Assembly: GCA_030041295.1 (NCBI GenBank)
Contig: JASHOD010000074.1
Coordinates: 107,085 to 171,084, forward strand
DNA from: Nitrososphaerales archaeon
GTDB lineage: Archaea; Thermoproteota; Nitrososphaeria; Nitrososphaerales; CADDZS01
DNA length: 64,000 bases
Direction: 5' to 3'
Shown: positions 43,172-51,704 of the stretch, piece after piece
Position numbering within the stretch: position 1 is the first letter of the stretch
Layout of the letters: each line of letters opens with the position of its first letter
Translations under genes and position numbers: made by a program
Notes under the pieces: generated by a model
What the model was told of the DNA's origin: nothing
Database searches by the model: none
Seen by the model: only the letters and a program-made list of their open reading frames with translations

Positions 43172-45937
43172 TTACTTTTTGGATGAGATATCTATCGAGT
43201 AAACATTCGTTGGAAATTTGACATCTTTGAGCTCAGCTTTGTCTAATCGTTTTAGCGGATACTCTATCTTATTGTGTATTTGGTCAAATACTTGTTGCGA
43301 AATGCAGACGCCTTCGGGCTCAGCGAGAGGCTCGATTCTTGACGCGATGTTGACAGCGTCACCGAAAATATCGTTGTTCTTGTGAACCACGTCGCCGACG
43401 TGGATTCCAATTCTCAGTCTGATTTTCCAATCTTCGCTAGTGGAGAGATTGTACTGGTACAGGGATTTTTGAATGTCAATGGCGCAGTTCGTGGCGTCCA
43501 GCGCACTATCAAATTCGACAAGAAAGGAGTCTCCAATTGTCTTGACCTCCCTGCCATGATACTTTAGGAATAGAGGTCGAAGAAGCTGATTGTGCCTTTC
43601 TAAGACTTTCAATGCCTGTGCTTCGTTTGTTTGATTTAGGTTGGTAAAGCCGACCATGTCGGTAAACATAATCGCGGCAAGTCTTCGAGTTTCCTGCAGT
43701 TTACCCAAGGCTCCAGCGATCGAAACTTTAGGCATAGGAGAAGCCAACATACCAAGATTTTTTCTTTTCTCTCTTCGTCTTATAGCAAGCACGCTCCCAC
43801 CTATGACGGCTACAACTGCAACACCAATTGCAAGATATGGGATCAACAAAGAAAGTTGGTTGGGATGCGAGTTGCCTGAATTGGAAGTGGACGATGAGTA
43901 AGATATCATATCGTAATATATTGCATATTGGAATGGCGAATATGTTACGTTTTGCACATAGGGTTGTACAAAGTAGCTGACGACACCGTCAGGCAATTGT
44001 ATCATCGTCGCAAGCTGAGTGAAAATGTTGTAAGCTTCTTCAGTCTGTTGGATCTGCAAACCCAAGTATGGTTCAAACGGAATTTTCCCTAACAAGTTTG
44101 TTAGAGTGGCATTATCAACCCAGCTCGGTTGTCCTGCGGCTTGAGTTCCAAGGTCGTAGAAGAACTGATAGATCGGGTCAGCCCAGTCGGCACACCAACC
44201 CACTGGAGCCGCACCGCTCATGGGAGGCGTCGTCGTTGGCAAAGACTCGTCTGCCACAAATTGATTGAATGAAAGGCCTTCAGGATTTACATTGACTCCT
44301 ATCTGGTCTAATCCCTGATTCAATATCGAAATCAGTCCCTGAACGTACGATCCTTCGGGTGCTATGAATGCAAAGTCGATGGAATCGAACAAATTGCCAC
44401 TTGTGTCGCCTAGGCTTGTTCCATTAGGGAGTTTAACGTAAAAACCGTCTGCGATTCCAGCTGACGCGATCAAGTCTCGCGCAAGGGTGATGTTGTAGGG
44501 GTACAATGCTATGTTTTGCGGATTATCCAACGGCCCAAATCCGGGAGGTATGGGTGGCAGGAAGAGTTCGCCCAAAGTGAGAAGGGAACCGTTCGAAGGG
44601 TTTGCTGTCGAATATAGTTTATCTAAGATCTCGGTATAATTCACTGCATGAACTAACGCTTGTCTGACGTTAGTGTAATTCACAGGTGAATAGCCAAACA
44701 AGGAATAGTTCGTGTACTGCATATTCATTGAAACATAGAACTCGCATGGAGAATAACCCTGAGTTTCAAAAATTGAATTGAACGAGACTCCCGGATATGC
44801 GGAATGGTACGAAGACCACAATGTGGAAAATTCGTTTTGGGACGGGCTGATTATCTCGGCATTGCTAGATACGAAATCCGATATCGATGTGTTATCAGGA
44901 GATCCGAATTTCATTACAATGCTTCCAATCTTGGCTGGTTGAAGATTGGGTGCAAGGCCTGATACTCCGTCTGCCCAATAGCGAGTGTTGTTGGTCAGTA
45001 TGAGCTCCGTGTTTCCTGATCCATGAGGTCCATACTCGTACGGCCCGCTTCCCGGCATGCCGTTTTGAGCTATGTATGTTGGTTGCGTGTTGTTCTGTAC
45101 CCCACCGCAAGGATTGCTGCCGCAATCAAGAGAACTATCGATGAATTGAGGGTCAACCATTGCGCCCCATTGCGAAGGGAGAATCAGGAGTGTCTGTGAG
45201 TATGGTTGTATCGTGTTGATCGTGAAGCTTGAGTTGCTTGACGCAACGTATGCTTGATCGGGATAAGACATCACTTTTAGCTGTGTAGCATTGTTCCAGT
45301 TGAAATTCGACAACATGGAATTCAGCGCAGAGACGCAGCCTTGGTCGTTGTTTGGGTTAACAGCACAGAGTCCAGCATATGAGAGCGCATTCTGAAGTCC
45401 GTCTGGGAATACGTTGCCATCAGGTGTTACATCTAATGGATTTGTCAGATTCAGAGTAATTGATGCATAGTTTGTTAGCCCCACTTTGGTTGGACTGTTC
45501 ATGTACAATATACGCACAAAGCTGAACCATGCCACATAGGCGTTGATCGGGTTTCCGTCAGAAAACCAGGTGTTCTGTCTCATCCTAAAATTCCATTGGG
45601 TGTAAAAGTTCGGCGAGCCGGAGTATAGCGGTCCAGCACTCACGGTCCAGCTAGAGGCGAGTGCCGGCACTACTTCTGAAGAGTTGTAAGGATTGAAAGC
45701 CACAAGGCCTTGAAAAACGCTGGCGAAGTAACCGTCCGCAATAAAGAAACCTTGACTTGGGTCAAGATAATCGTAGGGTTCAGCAATTGACTCATCAATA
45801 AGCTGACTTGGATCGGAAGGTCCACAAGGAGACCCCGAAGGACATGTGTAGGAAGATATTATGGAACTCCTAGGAATTAGAGCAAACCCACTTGAAACAA
45901 TTAAGAGAGCTGCAATAAAGAGGGCCAGTGATTTCAT
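43172..45937 (-). CDS. Receptor-type adenylyl cyclase: peptide-binding-protein domain, one span, class III cyclase
   Basis: 921 residues, ATG start. A signal peptide or anchor (residues 3-22) is followed by an extracellular solute-binding domain of the SBP_bac_5 (OppA/DppA) type (about 45-690), one span (about 697-720), a basic linker and a C-terminal class III cyclase (about 750-915). Catalytic residues are all present: metal Asp760 (FTDMVGF) and Asp803 (TIGDSF), adenine-selecting Lys799 and Asp860 (IFGDAVN), transition-state Asn863 and Arg867 (NIASR). Lys/Asp selectivity points to ATP as substrate and cAMP as product. The protein would sense a peptide-like ligand outside and make cAMP inside. 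No ABC permease lies next to it, so the binding domain works as a sensor rather than in transport. A truncated relative of its cyclase domain lies 1.1 kb away. Confidence 0.92.
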   Translation of the reverse strand: MKSLALFIAALLIVSSGFALIPRSSIISSYTCPSGSPCGPSDPSQLIDESIAEPYDYLDPSQGFFIADGYFASVFQGLVAFNPYNSSEVVPALASSWTVSAGPLYSGSPNFYTQWNFRMRQNTWFSDGNPINAYVAWFSFVRILYMNSPTKVGLTNYASITLNLTNPLDVTPDGNVFPDGLQNALSYAGLCAVNPNNDQGCVSALNSMLSNFNWNNATQLKVMSYPDQAYVASSNSSFTINTIQPYSQTLLILPSQWGAMVDPQFIDSSLDCGSNPCGGVQNNTQPTYIAQNGMPGSGPYEYGPHGSGNTELILTNNTRYWADGVSGLAPNLQPAKIGSIVMKFGSPDNTSISDFVSSNAEIISPSQNEFSTLWSSYHSAYPGVSFNSIFETQGYSPCEFYVSMNMQYTNYSLFGYSPVNYTNVRQALVHAVNYTEILDKLYSTANPSNGSLLTLGELFLPPIPPGFGPLDNPQNIALYPYNITLARDLIASAGIADGFYVKLPNGTSLGDTSGNLFDSIDFAFIAPEGSYVQGLISILNQGLDQIGVNVNPEGLSFNQFVADESLPTTTPPMSGAAPVGWCADWADPIYQFFYDLGTQAAGQPSWVDNATLTNLLGKIPFEPYLGLQIQQTEEAYNIFTQLATMIQLPDGVVSYFVQPYVQNVTYSPFQYAIYYDMISYSSSTSNSGNSHPNQLSLLIPYLAIGVAVVAVIGGSVLAIRRREKRKNLGMLASPMPKVSIAGALGKLQETRRLAAIMFTDMVGFTNLNQTNEAQALKVLERHNQLLRPLFLKYHGREVKTIGDSFLVEFDSALDATNCAIDIQKSLYQYNLSTSEDWKIRLRIGIHVGDVVHKNNDIFGDAVNIASRIEPLAEPEGVCISQQVFDQIHNKIEYPLKRLDKAELKDVKFPTNVYSIDISSKK

Positions 45938-46597
45938 TAATCGGGTGTATTCTAGTCAGCGTGAATGCCTTTATTTACGAGTTTTTTTGATTTACGCTCG
46001 TCCTAGGTCAAAATTTTCTTTCTACTGGTATCTATTGAGGGTCATGATGCAATGATATCTTCAATATCTATCAAGAAAACATGCTGAGCATTATGGCGTA
46101 TAAGTTCGCAACCAACTCTGAATCTACGTCTATTTGCGATTGCGGGCTCAATTCAACGCCCTAACGTGAGATACTCGAAACAGGTCATGAACAAACACAG
46201 GACTCATCTGGTTTCTCTTTGTGTGTGTGGGGATTAAATACCTACGGAAATTTAGGATTAGTCCAAAGGCGTGTGTGATTTGCACAGTCACATATACAGC
46301 TGTTTTTCAGCTGTCGATAGAGTCGAGAGCTCAGTACTTAACTGTCAAACCAATTTTAATGGGCTGCCGGAAGAGAATTTTTAGTTGAAGACAAACTGAC
46401 GAGCAAGCTCAATTCTCGCTCCTTTCGCATTTTAGGGCATAAAAATGGAAAAGTCCCGAGAGGTTTTCCGTGATCAGTCCGTCAGGCACCAACAATGGCT
46501 ATTTGTGTGTGACTAGCTCCGAAAGAAAAAAGCTCCTTTGGTTTTCTGAGTCGTACTTTGCGACACGTGAAATGTTTTACTCCCGAAGAAGCGTGGT
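45938..46597. other. 660-base gene-poor stretch
   Basis: No intact gene. The minus strand at 46071-46157 is open and protein-like (VELSPQSQIDVDSEL then VANLYAIMLSMFS, stop), possibly the end of a lost gene. A 7-base hairpin lies at 46296-46314. The remainder is AT-rich, with promoter-like sequence for the receptor cyclase next to 45938. Confidence 0.4.
46296..46314. repeat. Hairpin-forming inverted repeat
   Basis: ACAGCTG and CAGCTGT are perfect 7-base arms around a TTTTT loop. It lies about 290 bases after the last membrane gene of the tandem array, in the gene-poor stretch, and could be a processing or termination element of one of the flanking transcripts; orientation does not settle which. 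Confidence 0.35.
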
Positions 46598-47287
46598 TCA
46601 CTGATGTTGTCCTTTGATCTCTTTCTCAACTTTGCCCATTGGAGACAATGACATTGCCATGCGATAAGTAATGTACGCGAATACTATGAAAAAGAAAGGG
46701 CTGAACACCTCGGTAACTAGAGTGTAGACTAGGGTGTTGATTAGAAGACCAAAGAGAAAGAGGCCTGCGAGCACCATGAATCTCTTTAGAGGTTTGTCCG
46801 GAGTTCTTCGTGCGCTAACGACAGCAGTTGCAGTTGTGTATGCAAAGATAAAAACAACGAAAGCATCAGTAAATGGAACAGCGGAAAAAGCGAATAACGC
46901 ATGAGGTAGAATGGCCGTAATTTGCCCTGTGATACCTGACAGAATGATCGCTATGACTAACAATCCGTAGGCGACCAATCTGATCTGCCTCCACCGAAGC
47001 GTATTCCTGTGGAAGAAATCTGTGTCAAGCGCGACCAAAATTGTGATGTCGACCATTACAAACATAATGATCAATAAGATGAGGTACACGTTACCACTCT
47101 GACCGATAGGAGCGCTGACGGCTTCGAGTATTGCCAAAGCTGCTGTGAAGAATGCCCGATTCCGGTAGACCCTGTTCACAAGGGCGCTTCCTATGGTAAG
47201 AGCCCTAAAAGCTGCGAAGGCAAAAATTACCGCGGCAATATAGAGGGCAACATTACCCGCAACGTTGATGACTTCATTTAGTTGTAT
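46598..47287 (-). CDS. Polytopic membrane partner A of GKE ATPase (non-AUG start)
   Basis: Coding homology to the other four membrane partners extends back to 47287, where an ATA stands exactly where copies B, C and D have ATG (inside the Tyr codon near the end of the ATPase gene). The first ordinary start in frame, GTG at 47179, would remove the first span. From 47287 the protein has about 229 residues and seven hydrophobic segments. The family motifs are present but weaker: FFHRNTLRWRQIR and TPDKPLKRFMVL, and the C-terminal YRMAMSLSPMGK in place of CLYKSARSLVPLN. It is the last gene of the eight-gene array. Function unknown; a membrane sensor or receptor for its ATPase is inferred. Confidence 0.7.
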   Translation of the reverse strand: MQLNEVINVAGNVALYIAAVIFAFAAFRALTIGSALVNRVYRNRAFFTAALAILEAVSAPIGQSGNVYLILLIIMFVMVDITILVALDTDFFHRNTLRWRQIRLVAYGLLVIAIILSGITGQITAILPHALFAFSAVPFTDAFVVFIFAYTTATAVVSARRTPDKPLKRFMVLAGLFLFGLLINTLVYTLVTEVFSPFFFIVFAYITYRMAMSLSPMGKVEKEIKGQHQ

Positions 47288-47945
47288 AGGGCGTAACCTC
47301 CATTCCAGTACTCAAAACTGAAAACCGAAAATAGCCGTGAAGCGGCGGAAGACCCAACATCTTCTTTATGCGAAAGAGTGGCGTGATTGACAGACCTTCT
47401 TCGTAAAGCCGCATTTCTATGACGCCGTCAAAGATCTGCTCCATGGTAGTCAGAACGTTCGGAGCGTGCATGCCTTCTTCTGCTAAAGCAAACGTGACAC
47501 AATCTTGCTGTTTTAGATCAGATAATAACTGCGACCAATAGCTGTACATTGATTCTACTGAATTTAGAATCAGCAAAGGCGAGAGTACATCGGTTGCAAT
47601 TCTTACTCGCCGATCTTTGTTATTGTGCGCAGCTTGTTTGATGTTAACCGATATTGAGGTAGGGTCTCTGAGATCCAATTTGATATTTGAACCCGAGCTG
47701 GCTATCCAGTCTGGGATACGTTCCGCGCTGATACCGACGCCCTTCATATCTCTCAAGATATCGGAGACTGGTCGGTGTGTCGCGTAAAGGCAGTAATCGC
47801 CCTGAATTAATCCTGACCTGATAAACCAATAACAAAGCGCTTCCTTGCCAATTCCCGGTGGACCTTCGACGAGTATAGCGGACCTGTCAGGGTATCCGTC
47901 TTGAACAAGTAAATTGTCTAGCGAGGGAACGCCAGTCGAGACCAA
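47274..47945 (-). CDS. Rad55/KaiC-like GKE ATPase A
   Basis: 223 residues, TTG start directly after the stop of membrane gene B (TAATTG). RecA/KaiC-type core with P-loop GPPGIGKEA at about residues 28-36: the Ser/Thr that binds Mg in normal Walker A motifs is Glu. The Walker B region is RVRIATDVLSPLLIL. The conserved block ALAEEGMHAPNVLTTMEQIF and the end LLPPLHGYFRFS ... GMEVTPY resemble the other copies; this is the most diverged of the four tandem ATPases. It lacks the second KaiC domain. ATP binding may be altered or lost. Confidence 0.85.
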   Translation of the reverse strand: MVSTGVPSLDNLLVQDGYPDRSAILVEGPPGIGKEALCYWFIRSGLIQGDYCLYATHRPVSDILRDMKGVGISAERIPDWIASSGSNIKLDLRDPTSISVNIKQAAHNNKDRRVRIATDVLSPLLILNSVESMYSYWSQLLSDLKQQDCVTFALAEEGMHAPNVLTTMEQIFDGVIEMRLYEEGLSITPLFRIKKMLGLPPLHGYFRFSVLSTGMEVTPYTTK

Positions 47946-48737
47946 TTATTCCAACGACCTTTTGTTCTCCATGCTTGCGTTTGGAGATAGTTTATTGACT
48001 GGTACAAGCGACCTAGCCATTCGATACCAGCAATATGCGAACATCATAATGACGAGATAGCTGATGAATATTGAGATTACACTTGAGACAAAAGCTAGCA
48101 CGAAAGTCGCGATCGCAAGGCCTAACCATTTTGCATAATTTCGAAATGTCTGGTCGCGAGCCCTGAAGCTCCCAACAATGAGCACAGAAGCTGCATATGC
48201 GAGAATAAAGAAAAGCAGGATTATAGCGTATGAATGTGTGAATGATATGACAGAACGCGGAATGCTCGATTGATAATAGCCGTAGCCGGGCGAGGGGCCG
48301 AGATCTATGAGGAAGCCGACGGCAAAAAAAGCGACCCCCACCCAGTAGAAAAGCCTCACTTTCTTCCAGCCGAGGATGTCCTTCCGGCGGTAGTCGAGTC
48401 GAATAAGTGTACCATTGGTCCGGTCTATCAAAGCAAGAAAGACTATCAATGTTGGAAGCACAACTCCCGCGTAAAAGACAAGTCCTGCGATTATGTGATA
48501 CATACCAAACAGCCCAGAGGGTGAGCCTATTTTCGTCACAGTGTTATCGAAAAATATCAAAAATACGCTCCAGAGAATTGCCGAAGTCCCGAGCCAAAGG
48601 GCCCTGCTTCTGTACAGCGGGATTACGAGTCCTCTGCGAATTGTGAATGCAGTGTAACCGGCATAAAGTAATATGATCACGCTGACGGCGATTTCAGCTA
48701 TGACTATCAGGTTTGTTACTGAAAGTTCACTTGACAT
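47946..48737 (-). CDS. Polytopic membrane partner B of GKE ATPase
   Basis: 263 residues. Its ATG at 48737 overlaps the end of ATPase gene B by 11 bases. Seven hydrophobic segments. The twice-occurring cytoplasmic motif is seen as LDYRRKDILGWKKVRLFYW in the middle and RARDQTFRNYAKWLG later; the C-terminus has YCWYRMARSLVPVNKL. No known domain is recognised. Confidence 0.85.
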   Translation of the reverse strand: MSSELSVTNLIVIAEIAVSVIILLYAGYTAFTIRRGLVIPLYRSRALWLGTSAILWSVFLIFFDNTVTKIGSPSGLFGMYHIIAGLVFYAGVVLPTLIVFLALIDRTNGTLIRLDYRRKDILGWKKVRLFYWVGVAFFAVGFLIDLGPSPGYGYYQSSIPRSVISFTHSYAIILLFFILAYAASVLIVGSFRARDQTFRNYAKWLGLAIATFVLAFVSSVISIFISYLVIMMFAYCWYRMARSLVPVNKLSPNASMENKRSLE

Positions 48738-49398
48738 AGGCGCTGATCTCCATTCCGCTACGTGAAATCGAGAAATTGTAATAACCGGCTTCGGGAGGAG
48801 CGCCCCGCATCTTTCTTACCCGCAGAAGTGGAGCGAGCCTCAACCCATCTTCAAAGAATCTTAGCTCGATGACCCCGTCGAAGAGCTGCTGCATTGCAGC
48901 AATGACCTGTGGCACGTGCATGCCTTCTTCGATTGTGCCGAACAATACTGCGTCGTAATGTTTTATTTCAAGAATCAGTTGAGACAGAAATTTGTAGATT
49001 GTTTCAGGGGGATTTAGCATCAGGAAAGGCGAGAATGAATCGATTACGACCCTAATTCTCCGGTCAGCATTTTTCTTAAGAACTTCCTTCAAGTTAAACG
49101 AAAGGTTTGAGAGATCGTTGATATCATATTTCATCTGTCCTCCTTCGGAGGAAAACCAAAAGGGAACTTTTTCTGATGTGTCTAGCCCAAATGCCTTGAT
49201 GTCGTGGAGGACATCCCTAGCAGTCAACGTTGTAGCATACAGGCAAAATTCCCCCTGTTGCAATCCAGAATAAGCAAATCTGTATCCTAGAGCTTCCTTT
49301 CCTATCCCCGGTGGACCAATAACAAGAATGGCTGATCTGTCAGGATAACCGTCACTTCCAATAAGCTTGTCCAGGGAAGCGAAGCCACTAGAAGGCAA
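48727..49398 (-). CDS. Rad55/KaiC-like GKE ATPase B
   Basis: 223 residues, TTG start. P-loop GPPGIGKEALGYRF with Glu in place of Ser/Thr; Walker B-type strand RIRVVIDSFSPFLML; family block TIEEGMHVPQVIAAMQQLF and DGVIELRFFEDGLRL; then RVRKMRGAPP and the coupling end GMEISAYVK. The stop codon lies inside the membrane B gene. The 143-base gap upstream separates it from membrane gene C, so a second promoter within the array is possible there. Confidence 0.88.
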   Translation of the reverse strand: MPSSGFASLDKLIGSDGYPDRSAILVIGPPGIGKEALGYRFAYSGLQQGEFCLYATTLTARDVLHDIKAFGLDTSEKVPFWFSSEGGQMKYDINDLSNLSFNLKEVLKKNADRRIRVVIDSFSPFLMLNPPETIYKFLSQLILEIKHYDAVLFGTIEEGMHVPQVIAAMQQLFDGVIELRFFEDGLRLAPLLRVRKMRGAPPEAGYYNFSISRSGMEISAYVK

Positions 49399-49541
49399 TA
49401 GTCATTGCAACTCTTTTCCAAATCTGAAATAAACTTTTGTAAATTTCTCTTTTTTTGGGTGGTTAAATTAGGAAACAGACTTGATCATTACGAGCGCTCT
49501 CGCTCGTTCTGTTGAAATGGATTGCAAGCTGCGGTTACTCA

Positions 49542-50297
49542 TCATGTGGGGCTCACTTCGGTTTCTATCCTGTTAAGAGGAACCAAAGATCTTGCACTCT
49601 TGTAAAGACAGTAACCTGCCACTGCCAGGCCCATGATGTCCGCAAGATCAATCACATAACTGCCCATAGTTGTCAGCGGACTGGTAAGCAACGTGACTGG
49701 ATTCATTGCTTGGAAGGTGCCGAACAAAGCGACAATCAGCCACACAACAGCGAGAACGACGAATATTCCAAACCATTTTAGATGCCTGTTGAACGTCATG
49801 TCCTTAGATCGCCTAGCTGCGCGCGGAAGGAAAGCACCGCCCGAAATCGCGACCAAGATGAATGGTATCAGGAATATCCCGTCGTAACCCGAGTAGCCTG
49901 CAACGGAGCTTCCGATTGCGAAGGCAATTGTAAGTATCATTATTATCCATAACGGCGTTCGTAGCTGAGTCCATCTAGCTGTGTCTCTAAGCAGTGGATC
50001 AGCACGCCGTGCCGAGAGCATAGCTGAATCAATGAAGTAGAACATGAAGATGAATGTCGTGAATAGCGTAAGGAAGATCCCAGGTACAACTAGAACTGAG
50101 CTGGCCACAAGGGCGGCTTCGACATCAAGGACTGCAAAGGCAGCAGCTACGACTGCAAGTGAGAGAGCATGGTTTTTGTACAATCGAGTTCGTAGGACTC
50201 CCCTGATATCCAGCCCCCAATAACCCGCGTACGCTATGATAATAACCGTGAAGGAGGTTATCACAGCTGTTAGGGCGTTCAAAAGACTACTTACCAT
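49542..50297 (-). CDS. Polytopic membrane partner C of GKE ATPase
   Basis: 251 residues from the ATG at 50297, which overlaps the end of ATPase gene C in the same way as in copies B and D; a longer frame to 50363 exists but only runs through the ATPase gene. Seven hydrophobic segments, motifs RRADPLLRDTARWTQLR and RRSKDMTFNRHLKWFG, and the C-terminal signature YCLYKSARSLVPLNR. Function unknown. Confidence 0.87.
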   Translation of the reverse strand: MVSSLLNALTAVITSFTVIIIAYAGYWGLDIRGVLRTRLYKNHALSLAVVAAAFAVLDVEAALVASSVLVVPGIFLTLFTTFIFMFYFIDSAMLSARRADPLLRDTARWTQLRTPLWIIMILTIAFAIGSSVAGYSGYDGIFLIPFILVAISGGAFLPRAARRSKDMTFNRHLKWFGIFVVLAVVWLIVALFGTFQAMNPVTLLTSPLTTMGSYVIDLADIMGLAVAGYCLYKSARSLVPLNRIETEVSPT

Positions 50298-50955
50298 ATG
50301 CACTGACCTCCATTCCATTCTTTGTGAAAGAGAAGCTATAGTAGTTTTGATTCGGCGGAACACCGCGCATTTTTCTAATTCTTAGGAGTGGAAGTACTCG
50401 CAGTCCTTCCTCATAGAGTTTCAGTTCGATCACGCCGTCGAACAATTGCTGCATCGCGGCCAAAACATTTGCAGGATGCATTCCCTCTTCGATTGTCGCA
50501 AGCGTCACAGCATCGTGTTGTTTCAGATCTGAAAAGAGCTGCGTAAGGAATTTGTAGACAGTTTCCGGCTGATTTAACATCAAAAGAGAAGAAGTTACAT
50601 CAGTTACAATTCTGATCCGTCGCTCACTGTTTTGCTTGATTATCTCCTTTACGTTGAATGAAAAATTCGTTAGGTCATTTACATCAAATTTCTTTTGTCC
50701 GCCATCGCCAGAGTACCACAATGGAATTTTCTCCGAAAAGTCGATTCCAAATGCTTTCGCATCCTGGACTACTTCTCTGCTAGAGAGTCTAGTTGCATAA
50801 AGGCAAAAATCGTTTTGGACGAGGCCGCTCTGAGTAAACCAGTACCCTAGAGCCTCCTTTCCGATACCAGGAGGTCCAATGATTAGTATAGTCGATCTAT
50901 CTGGATACCCATCAACAAGGAGTTTGTCGATCGATGCAATTCCAGATGAGGGCAT
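50287..50955 (-). CDS. Rad55/KaiC-like GKE ATPase C
   Basis: 222 residues, ATG start, 14 bases after membrane gene D. P-loop GPPGIGKE at residues 27-34 and Walker B-type Asp119 in RIRIVTDVTSSLLML. A conserved segment TIEEGMHPANVLAAMQQLF and DGVIELKLYEEGL is nearly identical to copy D. The end GMEVSAYGK contains the ATG of the membrane gene. KaiC/Rad55 proteins are RecA-fold ATPases with roles in timing, DNA repair or signalling; this single-domain form with Glu in the P-loop has no established function I can name. Confidence 0.88.
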   Translation of the reverse strand: MPSSGIASIDKLLVDGYPDRSTILIIGPPGIGKEALGYWFTQSGLVQNDFCLYATRLSSREVVQDAKAFGIDFSEKIPLWYSGDGGQKKFDVNDLTNFSFNVKEIIKQNSERRIRIVTDVTSSLLMLNQPETVYKFLTQLFSDLKQHDAVTLATIEEGMHPANVLAAMQQLFDGVIELKLYEEGLRVLPLLRIRKMRGVPPNQNYYSFSFTKNGMEVSAYGK

Positions 50956-50969
50956 GTGTCCATTTCACT

Positions 50970-51704
50970 TTATTTTAATTCGGTTTCTTTGGAAATTTTG
51001 TTCAGCGGCGCAAGCGATCTGGCGCTCTTGTAGAGACAAAACGCCATTGCAAACTGAAGCGCAAACACAACTGGAGCATAAGTTGGAGAGGTAGGAACAG
51101 GACCACCAGCGGCGAGGAATACCACAAATCCGGCAAGCCATGCCAACTGCTTTCTTAGGTAGGGATCCCGCGATCTTACTGCCGTCATAGGCAACGCAAT
51201 GATGCCGACGATTACAACCACTACAACTTCCAGAGCCGAGCCTATGAACGAGACCCAGAAAGGAAGCAGCGAGAGGTTCCTACCTATCAGTCCTGCATAG
51301 TATACTACGATGCAAATTGATGCGACAGACGCGGCCACAAAAATCGCCCAGACCCATAGCCGGATCCGCCGCCAATGAATGGTGTCTCGCAGCAGAGGAT
51401 CGGACATCCGTCCGTCGAGCACGGCTGAATCTATGAAAAAGAAGAACATCGCGGTGACTAGGGCCTGAATAACTACGAAGATAACGATGTTGAACGATGA
51501 TACTAGTACGTAGTCGAAGAAGATCAGAATGAAACCCAGCGAAACTAGTCCAACACCAAGAGCTTGGTTGCGATAAATTCTCACTGCAAGCGCCCGCCTA
51601 ATATTGAACGCCCAGTAGGCAGCATAGCTGTACGTTCCCTCCGCCACCAGAACTATGATGAGAGATAGAACTGTCAGGACGAGAGATAGGATGTCACTTG
51701 ACAT
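50970..51704 (-). CDS. Polytopic membrane partner D of GKE ATPase
   Basis: 244 residues from the ATG at 51704 (the third codon of the longest frame), which matches the overlap used in copies B and C. Seven hydrophobic segments, motifs RMSDPLLRDTIHWRRIR and RSRDPYLRKQLAWLAG, and C-terminal CLYKSARSLAPLNK. As in the other copies, both Asp-Pro/Arg/Trp motifs should face the same side of the membrane, which is consistent with an internal duplication. Confidence 0.87.
   Translation of the reverse strand: MSSDILSLVLTVLSLIIVLVAEGTYSYAAYWAFNIRRALAVRIYRNQALGVGLVSLGFILIFFDYVLVSSFNIVIFVVIQALVTAMFFFFIDSAVLDGRMSDPLLRDTIHWRRIRLWVWAIFVAASVASICIVVYYAGLIGRNLSLLPFWVSFIGSALEVVVVVIVGIIALPMTAVRSRDPYLRKQLAWLAGFVVFLAAGGPVPTSPTYAPVVFALQFAMAFCLYKSARSLAPLNKISKETELK

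Noticed and set aside
46071..46157. Protein-like minus-strand fragment (SQIDVDSELVANLYAIMLSM)
   Set aside because: Too short to assign; kept only as a possible remnant within the 660-base gap and not called as a gene.
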